DNA of 64,000 nucleotides from Cervus elaphus (Eukaryota > Chordata > Mammalia > Artiodactyla > Cervidae). Shown in pieces: positions 45,925-56,669 of the stretch. A program made the position numbers and the translations under genes. Below the pieces are notes generated by a model. It was not told the DNA's origin. It made no database searches and saw only the letters and a list, made by a program, of their open reading frames with translations. Numbering within the stretch: the stretch's first letter is position 1; every line of letters starts with the position of its first letter. The DNA lies in assembly GCF_910594005.1 (NCBI RefSeq), contig NC_057823.1:58154015-58218014 (forward strand), written 5' to 3'.

Positions 45925-46180
45925 CTGCTAAGTCGCTTCAGTCGCGTGCAACTCTGTGTGACCCCACAGATGGCAGCCCACCAGGCTCCGCCATCCACGG
46001 GATTCGCCAGGCAAGAACACTGGAGTGGGTTGCCATTTCCTTCTCCAATGCATGAAAGTGAAAAGTGAAAGCGAAGTCGCTCAGTCCTGTCTGACTCTTC
46101 GCGACTCCATGGACTGCAGCCCACCAGGCTCCTCCATCCATGGGATTTTCCAGGCAAGAGCACTGGAGTGGGGTGTCATA
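45925..46180 (-). mobile_element. BOV-A2 dimeric SINE
   Basis: Two BOV-A units follow each other (about 45930-46045 and 46076-46178), joined by 'gaaagtgaaaagtgaaagcg'. Both carry 'gggattcgccaggcaagaac'-like cores. Confidence 0.9.
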
Positions 46181-46182
46181 CG

Positions 46183-46375
46183 TAACTGAGCGGTAAAGAA
46201 TCCGCCTGCTAATGTAGGCGACGCGGTTGGATCCCTGGGTCTGGAAGACACACTGGAGAAGGAAATGGCAACCCACTCCAGTATTCTGGCCTGGAGAATT
46301 CCATGGGTAGAGAACCTTGATGGGCTACTGTCCATGGGGTCATAAAGACTCAAAAACGACTGAAGAAACTGAGCA
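46183..46375 (+). mobile_element. Bov-tA SINE, 5'-truncated, facing BOV-A2
   Basis: It reads 'ggtaaagaatccgcctgcta' to 'aaaacgactgaagaaactga'. It is inverted relative to the adjacent BOV-A2, so the two can base-pair. Confidence 0.88.
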
Positions 46376-47169
46376 TGCATGAACCTGAGTCCCATCTATT
46401 GCTTTGTCCACAGGCAAACAGAATTCTACACAGAACATACTGGAATCATGACAGAGAGCACACAGCTCAAAGGCTGGAACTCCTCTGTGACAATGAGTGA
46501 CAATTTATACCATCAGTCTCCGAGGTTGGGGTCATGTAAAAATGTGGTTCCCTCCAAATTGGAGAAAACGAAATAGTTCAGAGGAAATATGGATCAGGAA
46601 TTAATCCCCAGGATATGCAGCCACCAGCGAGGAATCCATAAAATGGCTGTTTCCAGGAAAGCAAAAGCTCGTAATGAGATCTTGTCCCTGAGTTACTGAC
46701 TGGCTGGGTACAGCAAATCTGGCCTAATTGTTTTCACAATGGGAATTTAATTGAAGTGTCTTTAATGAGAAAAAAAAATAAGATTCCATGGATGCGCTTA
46801 TGATGACATCTCAGTTCTAACTGAGATGTTTTTGACATTCTGTAAGCAACACAGAGGGGTGGCCCAAGGGACAAGCAGAGTCAGCCCTCCTAACCCCCTG
46901 GGCCCAAAACTGCTTCAGAGACTGTCCTGCAGTCTACCACACCAGGACACGTGGTCCCCCAAAGTCTTACCAAATCCACCAACAAAGCTGTGCTTCCTCA
47001 GGGCACCAATTCAACTTACAGTTGAATTGGGTTCTCAATAAGCGCTAAACAGTTTTTAACCTTACCACAAACCCACATAATTTTATACACATTGCTTATA
47101 TTTTACACTTGCATGCATATTAAATATATATATATACACATGTATATTTACATATATTTATACAGGACA
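46376..47169. other. Intron-like DNA
   Basis: A (TA)n patch lies at 47124-47140. A donor-like site near 46968 (minus) is preceded by 47 open bases, but its acceptor is poor. Confidence 0.35.
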
Positions 47170-47400
47170 TGGATGAGGCATGTGGCTCCTGCAGTCAGAT
47201 GACTTGGACTCACATCTCCTCTCTAACACAGAATGGGACTCGTCCACATAGGTAAGTTCCTGAAGCCCCATCTCCTCTGTAAAATGGGGTTAATCATACC
47301 TACTCAAAGGTTGTTCCAAAGGTGAATAAGATAATATGTAAGGTAATACTCAAGGTAATATGGTAAACATTCGATACAAGTTAGTTAATCACACTAATAC
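47170..47400 (+). repeat. MIR SINE
   Basis: It shows 'catctcctctgtaaaatggg' and a MIR 5' part before it. Confidence 0.75.
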
Positions 47401-47639
47401 TGGTAGTAATAATGCTATTAAACTGCTACCACATTTGCAGAAAGAGGGGCAGAGTGTCTTAGAGAGTAAATGCCCACAGAAGAAATCCAGCTCCAGTAAA
47501 CTCCAAAGTATTTCCAGTCCATTAGCATCGAGGTAGCACTCAGTCCTCATAAACCACCTGGCAGGGAGTCCCTGCCTCCCGTGCTGGCATTCAAGGCCCT
47601 CGGAGCTCCAGACCCTCATCTTTCCAGCCTTTCCTCCCG

Positions 47640-47858
47640 TGCTGCTGCTGCTGCCGCCGAGTCACTTCAGTCGTGTCCGACTATGTGTGGCCCTATGGAC
47701 TGTAGCCCACCAGGCTCCTCTGTCCTCGGAATTCTCCCGTTAAGAATACTGGAGTGGACTGCCATGCCCTCCTCCAGGGGATCTTCTCAACTCTGGGATC
47801 GAACCTGGGTCTTCTGCATTACGGTCAGATTCTTTACCACTGAGCCACAAGGAAGCCC
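47640..47858 (-). mobile_element. Bov-tA SINE, antisense
   Basis: It starts with a (ctg)n run and 'gagtcacttcagtcgtgtcc' and ends 'tgagccacaaggaagccc'. 'ctccc(g/a)tgctgct' flanks both sides. Confidence 0.9.
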
Positions 47859-48184
47859 TCCCATGCTGCTATCACATATCAAATACCCACCCAGTGGTCA
47901 CAGAGACCAGCCTGCTGGCTTCTATAACCTCCACTCCTAAAATCCTTACCCCTGAGCTGCTCTCTTTTAACCTGTTCTAGGAACCAATGGGTTGCTATCT
48001 AAGTGATTAGCCATGAGCAGGAGCAGGGAGTAAGTAACAGTGGATCTCAGGAGCAGGAGCGGGTACATATTACAGGGCAGAGTGGCTCAGCCTCTTAAAA
48101 TACAGCATTAATTTTCACAATCTGTCTTATTAATAGCCTGCTGTGGAGAAGCACTGTATTAAAACTTTGATACACATGTCTTTC

Positions 48185-48315
48185 AATTCTCACCATCTAT
48201 CTTAGGACACAGATAATACTAACCCCATTTTACAGACGAAAACACTGAGGCTCAGAGAGGCGAACTGGCTAAGGTCACACGAAAGTAAGTACATGGCCAC
48301 GTTTTGAATCCACAC
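48185..48315 (-). repeat. MIR SINE, antisense
   Basis: It has 'ccccattttacagacgaaaa', 'gaggctcagagaggcgaact' and 'ggtcacac'. Confidence 0.85.
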
Positions 48316-48611
48316 AGTTAACATGTGCCCACATCCCTTCCCACAATCGTGTGACCTAGGAAAGTGCCCATTCAGTGCAAGTTCACTGGCATCCTGAGTG
48401 ATGGGCAAAGCTTGACAATATACAAGTTTGTGGACTGGTCCAACTGGAGGCTTGTCTTGGTATACTGGGCCCACCATCATGTGCATCCCATTCAGGCTGG
48501 CTTCAAGGATGTGTGCTCTACAGGGTGGCACAGTCCTCCGCCATCAGAAGGGCTACACATTTAGCTGAACGTGCCACTGTCGCTGTTTCAAAGTTCTTAA
48601 CTCTTTTTTAA

Positions 48612-48828
48612 CAGGGGACTGACCTCCCTGGGGGCTCAGACGGTAAAAGCATCTGCCTACAATGCAGAAGACCTGGGTTCGATCCCTGGGTCAGGAAGAT
48701 CCCCTGGAGAAGGAAATGGCAAACCACTCCAGTAGTCTTGCCTGGAAAATCCCATGGACGGAGGAGTCTGATAGGCTACAGTCCATGGGGTTGCAAAGAG
48801 TAGGACATGACTGAGCGACTTCACTTTC
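48612..48828 (+). mobile_element. Bov-tA SINE
   Basis: It reads 'gacctccctgggggctcaga' to 'aggacatgactgagcgactt'. Confidence 0.92.
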
Positions 48829-49905
48829 CGCCTTTTCATTTTGCACTGGCTCCTGCAAATTATGTAGCTGTTCCTGATCCCATTTCAAATATTGGTCTGT
48901 ACAGCACCGCCAAGTCCCTGGGAAGTCTTCCGAGATGCTTAGGCATACATACTTTAGTTTAGCAATACCTAATAAAACCCTCATACATATGTAAACCTTT
49001 GGACCCATAATATCTACCTCTAACAATGGGCTTTGAGCAGAAAAATATTAGATGAGGGTATAGATCAGCCTACAAAGATTCTCATCACATGACTAGCTAC
49101 AAGAGCAAATGATGCAATTCCCAATAATTAAACACATTAGAATAATTTTATCCAATAAATAAACTGAACAGCCATTTTAAAAAATCATTTTAAAGTGACA
49201 CATTTAATAAGGAAAGACAGTCCCAAAGGTAATGTTAAATTAATGTAAAAGTCAGAGTACCATGTACAGCAAGCTACACGTCTGTAAAAATGATTTGTTC
49301 TGCAGAATGAGTAAATGAACTATAGCAACTGCAGTATTCTCCTACCACAGAATGCTCCAGAGCAATGGGCAAAGAACAAACCGCTGATCCCTAAAATCTA
49401 CTGGGTGGACTGTCATCCACAGCCCCAAAAGACCTTTAGGTTGTTCTGCATGGCATCAATTCTTGGTTGATATTAATAAAACACTGTAATTTTTAACACC
49501 CAAACTTTTTATTTACTAGAGAAGAATGGAGGAAGGAAAAGGAAGAAAGAAAGGAAAAGAAAGGAAGGAAAGGGATAAAGATAAAAAGAAGAGAAAGAGA
49601 CGAAGGAAGGGAGAGGGAGGGAGGGAGGAGGAAGGAACTTAAACTGGCATCTCTGTTCCATAAGAGATTCCAGAGGAGTTCATTCAAATTTCGCTAAACT
49701 TTTCAACATGGTATTTCTGCCAAAAGTGTTTACTGTCTGCCGGAGAGCCAGATTATCAACTGGTCCTGCTTTACAAGATTAACAGGAACTCTGCAGAAAA
49801 CAGAGTTGCAAAAGGAGTGCCAGCTATATGTCTGCTTTCCACTGGAACCACAGGACACTGACGAGCTATTACGGGTTCTTAAATCTAGAGGCTCCACAGA
49901 CTTAC
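48829..49905. other. Intron-like DNA with a GGAA-rich tract
   Basis: A (GGAA)n/(GAAA)n purine tract spans about 49518-49640. Old L1-like sequence may lie at 49080-49250. Confidence 0.45.
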
Positions 49906-50002
49906 CTGGAAAACAGTAAGTATACTAATTCCCAGGAGCCAGCCCAGGCCGACAAAACAAGAATCATCACAATGAATCCACATGTTTAAACACCCCTCAA
50001 TG
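49906..50002 (-). CDS. Internal coding exon E with a hydrophobic segment
   Basis: The minus strand has a long pyrimidine tract (TTTTTCCTCCCCACCTCCTTTGCCC and onward) ending TTAATGCAG, then 97 exonic bases and the near-perfect donor TTCCAG|GTAAGT. The one open frame has one leading base and 32 codons: IEGCLNMWIHCDDSCF, then VGLGWLLGISILTVFQ. The last 18 residues are strongly hydrophobic, either a buried helix or a membrane segment; one exon cannot decide. The leading base completes a codon begun by exon C or D. It ends in phase 0, which does not fit exon F directly, so another exon of length 2 modulo 3 should lie between 37.2 and 49.9 kb. Confidence 0.65.
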
Positions 50003-50224
50003 CTGCATTAATATACAACACAAAACCAAAGGGCAAAGGAGGTGGGGAGGAAAAATAATCAATAGGCATTCACTAAGATATTTCAAAAGCCCTTACTTGT
50101 AAATGGCACAGAATGCTCTCCTGGCTAAACACCACTGTTTCCAATTCAGTCATCACCTCCATTTTCTATAAAACAGCTTACTGCACCTGTCAAAGTTAGT
50201 ACCTTTAAGGCACCACACCACTCT

Positions 50225-50338
50225 GAAAACAGCATTTATTCACCATTACAACCTATATTATCTAGTGCTTTATACTCTCCAAGTGTAGAGCATTCCCATT
50301 TATTATCTTATTAAATCTCCACACTACTCTTGTGAGGG
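50225..50338 (-). repeat. MIR SINE fragment, antisense
   Basis: It reads 'tgctttatactctccaagtg' and 'tattatcttattaaatctcc', cut by the Bov-tA that follows. Confidence 0.65.
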
Positions 50339-50526
50339 CTTCCCTGGTGGCTCAGCTGGTAAAGAATCGCCTTCAGTGCAGCAGACCTGGGTTTGATCCT
50401 TGGGTTGGGAAGATCCCCTGGAGAAGGGAAAGGCTACCCACTCCAGTATTCTGGCCTGGACAATTCCATGGACTGTATAGTCCATGGGGTCGCAAAGAGT
50501 CGGACACAACTGAGCGACTTTCACTC
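50339..50526 (+). mobile_element. Bov-tA SINE with perfect target duplication
   Basis: The 13-bp 'actcttgtgaggg' is present at 50326-50338 and 50527-50539. The SINE is nearly intact, so it is comparatively young. Confidence 0.93.
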
Positions 50527-50539
50527 ACTCTTGTGAGGG

Positions 50540-52044
50540 AGCTCAGGCCAGCTTGAGCCCGCTTCCTGGAGTCCAACGGCAAGTAAATAACTAAGCAGGA
50601 AAAAGAGGAAGAGAAGTATTCTGTATTACTGGGTTCAAGATTCCCTCTACACCAAATTTCCCAACAAACCCTTTCAGGCTTCCCTGATCTGCACGTGCCC
50701 CTCCTGCCAGCGCCCTTTTCACTCGTCCTCATGTCCCCTTTCCAGCTCATAAGAAGGACTACCTGGCATTCATTCAACAAATGGCCAGAGAGCCGTCTCT
50801 GTGAGCCCTGCACGGTGCCAGAGGTGGGGGTTCAGCAGGATGGGAAAGCAAAGACCCTGATTATATGGATGACAATTACATCTATTGCAGGGGATTCTTA
50901 CTGAGTGAAAAATAAGGCTCCTGTCCAGATGCTATACTTACAGAAAAGTCCTTGGTTTTCCATGTTCAATAACTAGCAGCTCATTCCGCTAATTGTCTCA
51001 TCACTCACTGATACATGGGAAATTAAGGTCAATATAATCAGAGGCATCTTGTTTGGGGGCATGAATACAGTGGGTTTTTTGTCTTATTGTTTATTAGATA
51101 ACAATACCCTCAAGCCCTTTATCATCACAATCAAGGCTTAGAAATAATTACTAAGTAAAGTTGACAAAATCAGAATATTTTAATATATTTCAGTGAAAAC
51201 AAGTTTGGAGGTCAACTAAAAAGGCCAGTGTCAAACAAACACAAGGAAGTTACCTGTCAAATTTTCTCCTGGGGGAAAAATACATCAGAGTAGGGAAAAA
51301 ATAGATACACAACAAGAAATGCTCAACAATTAGTCCCTAGAAACATGCAAATTAATTATACTATTTGTGAATCACCAAATGAATGCTTGAGACTTGGGAT
51401 GTTTTAATCCAGAAATTTAAAAAGTAAAAATGTTATGTACCTTATTTAACAGCATGCAGTATATTCTAGGAGGGACATTTTGGATATTTTATAAATGGTG
51501 AGTCAACATAACCAATGATATTAACATACACGCTACTAGGCTGAAATCTCCATATCTCAGAAATAAGGTTTGCAAGCATCAGTGGACAAGCCAAAGTTCT
51601 TAGACATGGACAGGTGAAGACATGGGCCATCACAATGCTTGATGCCGAGTATGGGATTATGGTCTTGTCGCTCAAAAGCAAAAGAAACCCAGCTCTATAC
51701 TATCATGAACAGCATGAGTCCCCACTGACAGTGATAACTGAAATTCTGCTTCACGATAACAGAAACTTTTTATTTACCACCCAACACACACCGTTATACT
51801 GAAAGGGCAAAGTCCAAGAAAATAGTTTTACAAGATGATTCTTTTAGGATTACATTACTTGGATAAAGTAAATGTTATTAAAACCAAATCTTGTGCATAT
51901 CAATTACATTTCCACATGGTACAACAAAAATCTGTTAACAGTAAGAACCAGAGACTGACAGAAGTACATTTTAAAGTCTAGAAGCAAACATGAATTAGCA
52001 AGAAACTAATAAGTCTATCCTGGAATGGAAGGCTTCAGAGGGCA
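50540..52044. other. Intron-like DNA around micro-exon D
   Basis: An L2-like antisense fragment covers about 50765-50880 ('attcattcaacaaatggcca'). The remainder is unique or too old to name. Confidence 0.35.
51254..51268 (-). CDS. Possible 15-nt micro-exon D
   Basis: A good acceptor (GATGTATTTTTCCCCCAG) is followed on the minus strand by 15 bases and the donor GACAG|GTAACTT. With the TG left by exon C it would read W-RKFD and hand AG to exon E to complete Ser. Phases match on both sides, but C to E also joins in frame without it. This is a weak call because a 15-base exon is easily mimicked by chance. Confidence 0.3.
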
Positions 52045-52425
52045 AAAACCATGAATTTTCATTCTGAAAAATCATACAGAGTGAAGTAAGTCAGAAAGAG
52101 AAAAACAAATACTGTATATTAATGCATACATGTGGAATCTAGAAAAATGGTACAGTATGGACAGCAAGGAGGGGAAAGAAAAGGTGGGGTGGATTGGGGT
52201 TGAAACAGATACACGACCATGTATAGAACAGCTAGCTAATGAGAACCTACTGTACAGTAGAGGGAATGCTACTCAGCGCTCTGAGGTCTTCTAACAGGGA
52301 TGGAAATACAGAACAGAGGGATAAATGTATATGGACAGCTGATTCGCTTTCCCGTACAGCAGAAACTACACAGCACTGCAAAGCAATTAGACTCCAATAA
52401 CATTTTAAGTTAAAAACAAAACACT
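52045..52425 (+). mobile_element. L1 3' end
   Basis: It has 'gagtgaagtaagtcagaaag', 'gagaacctactgtacagtag' and 'gcactgcaaagcaattagac'. Confidence 0.88.
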
Positions 52426-52459
52426 CCATTATCCACTTCCAAGAGTAAATAAATGCCTG

Positions 52460-52682
52460 TGCCTGCTTGCTAGGTCAATTCAGTCATGTCCAACTCTTTT
52501 GCAACCCTATGGACTATATAGTCCACCAGGATCCTCTGCCCCTGGCACTCTCCAGGTAAGAATACTAGAGTGGGCTGCCACGCCCTCCTCCATGGGATCA
52601 TCCCGACCCAGAGATCAAACTCATGTCTCATGTCTCCTACATTGGCAGGTGGGTTCTTTACCACTAGTGCCACCTGGGAAGC
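52460..52682 (-). mobile_element. Bov-tA SINE, antisense
   Basis: It reads 'tgcttgctaggtcaattcag' to 'agtgccacctgggaagcc'. 'aatgcctgt' flanks both sides. Confidence 0.9.
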
Positions 52683-52969
52683 CAGTAAATGCCTGTATCC
52701 TACTCTATATACTAAAGTACATTCCCACAAAAATTGACTTTTAATTCTTTTACCTTGGGTGGACTCATTTTTCTATTCTGTGATGTGGCCCAAGTGTCAC
52801 AAGCTGTGAAGTGCATCGCCCCCAGCATCTCTGACTCTGAAAATCTGGGCAGTTCCTCAGAGCACCATGCAGCCTTGGATCTACAGCAGGTGGGGTCACA
52901 GCGTAAGCCAAGAAGAGAACCCCAAATCCAGGACAATTCAGTCCAAGTCAAACGCCTGGGCTTCCCAGG
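52683..52969. other. Intron-like DNA
   Basis: A minus donor-like site (CCAAG|GTAAAAG, about 52752) lacks a pyrimidine-rich acceptor. Not called. Confidence 0.3.
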
Positions 52970-53170
52970 TGGCTCAGTGGATAAAGAATCTGCCTGCAAT
53001 GCAGGCAACGCAGAAGACACAGGTTTGATCCCCAGTTCGGGAAGATCCCCTGGAGGAGGGCATGGCAACTTACTCCAGCATTCTTGCCTGGAGAATCCCA
53101 CGGACAGAGGAGCCTGGCGGGCTGCAATCCACAGGGTTGCAAAGAGTTGGACACGAGTGGAGTGACAGAG
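52970..53170 (+). mobile_element. Bov-tA SINE
   Basis: It reads 'gcttcccaggtggctcagtg' to 'ttggacacgagtggagtgac'. Confidence 0.92.
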
Positions 53171-53469
53171 CATGCACACACACGTACAAACGCCTGCACT
53201 GACCCCTGCATGTTATGCTCTTCAGTGCTTCACTCTCATGCTGGAGCTAAAAGAGAACGATTCCTACTCCCATGACTCTCGAATTGAGGGACTTATAGCC
53301 CCAGAGACGGTGAGCCTGCAGAATGCAAAATCACAGCATGGACTAACTCCCCGAAACATAATGGGAAACAACCATAATGTTTCAACATGAAAACAGTACA
53401 CACTCAGGATTAGAATCAAAAGTTACATGAATTTTTAAGAAGATGAGGATAATAGCAGCAATAAAAGTC

Positions 53470-54070
53470 ATGATGTTGAGCACTAATATTTATTGACCAT
53501 TACTGGCAGGCATGGGTTTCCCTGATGTCTCAGACAGTAAAGAATCAGCTTGCAATGCAGGAGACACAGGTTAAATCCCTGGGTCAGGAAGATCCCCTGG
53601 AGGAGGAAATGGCAACTCACTCCAGGATTATTGCCTGGGAGGAACTTTCCTGGTGGCCCAGTGGTAAAGAATCTGCCTTCGATGCAGGTTCCATCCCCGA
53701 TCAGAGAACTAAGATCCCACATGCTGTGGGGCTACTGAGCGTGTGCTCTGGAGCCCTCATGCCAGAACAAAGACCCACTCTAGTATTCTTGCCTGAAAAA
53801 TCGCTCAGACAGAGGAGCCCAGAGGGTACAGTCCATGGGGTCACAAAGAGTCAGACATGACTTAGCAAGTAACACTTTCACTTTCACTTCACTTTCATAG
53901 GCAAGCACTGCTCTAAGCTCTCTGTGAGTATAATCTCATTTGTTCCTCACAGCAGCCCTCTGAGATAAGGATATTATCCCCAATGTACAGATGAAGAAAC
54001 TGAGGCTTAGAGCAGTGAAGTACATTTGGCAAGGACATATATTTAGTTTCCAAGGTTGTTTCTAACCCCA
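53470..54070 (-). repeat. MIR SINE, antisense, interrupted at 53514-53885
   Basis: The 5' flank 'gatgttgagcactaatattt' and the 3' flank 'cactgctctaagctctctgt' with 'cagatgaagaaactgaggct' belong to one MIR separated by a SINE insertion. Confidence 0.75.
53514..53885 (+). mobile_element. Bov-tA SINE containing a nested CHR SINE
   Basis: The Bov-tA head 'gtttccctgatgtctcagac' is broken after 'ggattattgcctggga'. A CHR-type SINE (about 53640-53778, 'gaactttcctggtggcccag' to 'caaagaccca') follows, then Bov-A resumes at 'ctctagtattcttgcctgaa'. Confidence 0.88.
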
Positions 54071-54834
54071 GAATCTAGTCAGTTACCATGACACAGGACA
54101 GGAAAGCCCCTGCACAGGCCTGGAGGTGCCAGGCTGGATGTGCAATGAAGCAGATCTATAGTGTGAACAAAGGAGCCAGGTATGGAAAGACGAGAGGCTG
54201 TGCGGGTGCCTTAGGGCTTGTTTCCCAGCTCCTGGTTCCTGTCTCTTGGGAGGCCTGATGACTGGTACAGAGCTACCTCTGTATTCATTTACTGAAGTCA
54301 GTTTCCATCACTTCCCGAAGCATAACGGAGACAATGGGTACCATGTTGAAGAGGAAATGTGAAAAGGAAAAAGGCGTGCAGTGCTCTTTCTTACTAGACT
54401 CCAGCGGTGTGTGTGCAGGCGCCGCTACGTCTTCTACGCAGCTCACGTGTTTCAGAGGGAAGGGCACACCCCCTCTCCGACACCCACCCTGCAGCTCTAG
54501 GGGCAGATGCTGACTGCTGAGGGCCAGTCAGCCCGTATCAGCCTCTGACCACTCTTATTGGTCCAGGAGGGAGCAGGTGATCGAGGCTGACTCAGAGACT
54601 CAGAGAAAGGCCACTTTCCCCACGGCTGGGATGGGTTCTCTTGCGCTCACAGGTCTCTTTCCCTCACTTACATGAGGACAAATAAGTGTGCTACCCTAGT
54701 TGCTCCCAGCAGCTAAGAGCTAACCCAACTTGGAAAAAAACTGGACATACAGGGCAAGGTGGGGCCCAAAGAACACCAGCTATGACACCTGGTTATGAGG
54801 CAACAGAGCTCCTCACTGAGAGGAAGGGTCGTGT

Positions 54835-55085
54835 CGTTGCCGGCAGCATACACTCTAGAGCCAAACCGCCTGGATTTGAAGCTGATTCTGACACTTACTG
54901 GTCATGTTAGCTAGTATAAGTTACTTACCTTCTCTAAGCCTCAGGTTGTAAAGAGGGATAAGAATAGTTCTAACCTCATGGAGTTTCTCTGAGGATTACA
55001 TAAATTTACATATATAAATTCATAAATACATACATACATCAAGCACTTAAAACAGTGCCTGGCATATAACAAACTATGTAAGAGA
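54835..55085 (+). repeat. MIR SINE, nearly full length
   Basis: It has 'tctgacacttactggtcatg', 'cttctctaagcctcaggttg' and 'aacagtgcctggcatataac'. Confidence 0.88.
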
Positions 55086-56039
55086 TGGCTGGGTGAGTCA
55101 GGGTGTCTGCAATTTACTGTGGAAGGCAGCCTGATTAGAAGAGGGGACAGAATAAGTAGAGAGAGTGTATAAAAGGACATCTCTGAGGCATGCAGTGCTA
55201 AGCTGGACTCTGGAAAAACTGAGATGAGTGTAAAATATCACCTCACTCCAGGCTCTGGAAAGGATGCCAATTCCATTCCATAAAAACTGCAGGAAGAAAA
55301 TGTCTTACAAAGTTAACAAAGGAAGAAAGCATATTAGAAATGCCCAGTTGTGTGATACACAGACAGGGAAAGACTGACGGAGCTCTTGCCCCAGAAGATG
55401 CCACAGCTGCAGAGACATCAGCAGGAGGCCAAAACTGGATTTATGTAAAGAGACATGGAGCAAGGCTTAGCCAGAGTCTACGGGAGACTCACTGTGGGCC
55501 ATCTCTGAATTGAGCCGACAGGCCATGCACAGGACAGAATGACATCTGGTTTCCCATCACACGCCCACACCTGCTACCTAACACACAGCGTGAAGGTCTA
55601 ATTTTAGACTCAGCAGCCGTGACAGCCTCTTTTTTTTCTTTATAAAAGGACTGTCCACATTTCATCCTCTGGGTGCACTGACTAGTCACTACTCACACTC
55701 TCTGCCAAGGAGGGGAATGGAAGTGATACTGGGTCCTCTTTCTTTGATGTTCCCCCCAAGATTATCCAGTCATTCAGAATGTCTGCCTAAAACACCCTTC
55801 TAAATCCACATCAAGGCCTAAGAAAATGTAGGTTTCCCAGAGCCTGATCATAGCTGTCATCATACCGTCCCCTGCTCAGAAACCTTTGTGTGACCACTTG
55901 TTGCCAAAGGAACAAAACCCATTCTCCATAACCTGGAACCTAAAGCAATCTACAGTTTGAGATTAAGTCCATCCTTTTATAACTGTCCATATTCCTGCCT
56001 CACTTTACTTGGGGTCATATCTTACCTCAGTGACCTAGT
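55086..56039. other. Intron-like DNA, no exon found
   Basis: No recognised repeat or splice-flanked frame. Confidence 0.35.
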
Positions 56040-56150
56040 GATGCTATCACTTTGGGTAAGTTATTTAACCTGAGCTTCAAAACACTACAGGCGAAGGATC
56101 TAGCTCTGACCCTGACATAGTAAGAGTCAGTAAATACTGTCTGCTGTGTC
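56040..56150 (+). repeat. MIR SINE fragment
   Basis: It reads 'ctttgggtaagttatttaac' and then 'ctgagcttcaaaac'. Confidence 0.55.
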
Positions 56151-56365
56151 AGTAACCAAAAAGAGAGTGTTTTGCAGAGGACAAGAACTAAAAAACCAAA
56201 GAAAGGAGAAAGTGTAGTTGGCTAAAGCTTTTTTAGAGAAGAATCTGATAATATGTATCAAAACATAAAATGTACATAAACTTTGACCCAGAAATCCCAC
56301 TTGCTCCATCTACTCTAAAAGGTCACTGAATAAGTGAGGAAATATGTAACTACAATGATTTCATC

Positions 56366-56600
56366 AGGGCTTCCTAGGTAGCTCAGCGGTAAAAAAAAAA
56401 AAAAAAAAAAAAACCGCCTGCAATGCAGAAAGATGGAGGAGACTCAACTCGGGTTCGATCCCTGGGTCAGGAAGATCCCCTGGAAGAGGAAATGGTAACT
56501 AATTCCAGTATTCTTGCCTGGAAACACCATAGACAGAGGAGCCTGGCAGGCTAAGGTCCATAGAGTTGCAAAGAGTTGGACAAGACTTAGCAAGTCAACA
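56366..56600 (+). mobile_element. Bov-tA SINE with a poly(A) expansion in its tRNA head
   Basis: The head 'ggcttcctaggtagctcagc' is followed by 23 A (56391-56413) where the tRNA-like region is normally 'taaagaatct'. It ends '(caa)n'. Confidence 0.88.
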
Positions 56601-56617
56601 ACAACAAAGTAATTTTA

Positions 56618-56669
56618 TCACACCATTGTTTTTTTTTTGTTTTGTTTTGTTTTTTTCACACCATTGTTT
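56618..56669 (-). repeat. Bare T-rich tail bracketed by a direct repeat
   Basis: 'tcacaccattgttt' occurs at 56618-56631 and 56656-56669 and encloses (gtttt)n-type sequence. On the minus strand this is an (aaaac)n/poly(A) tail with no body. Confidence 0.75.

Noticed and set aside
46968..47014. 47-nt minus segment with donor GGATTTG|GTAAGAC, in phase to bridge exons E and F
   Set aside because: The acceptor (CAATTCAACTGTAAG) has no pyrimidine tract, and the peptide (Trp- and Cys-rich) does not resemble the neighbouring exons.
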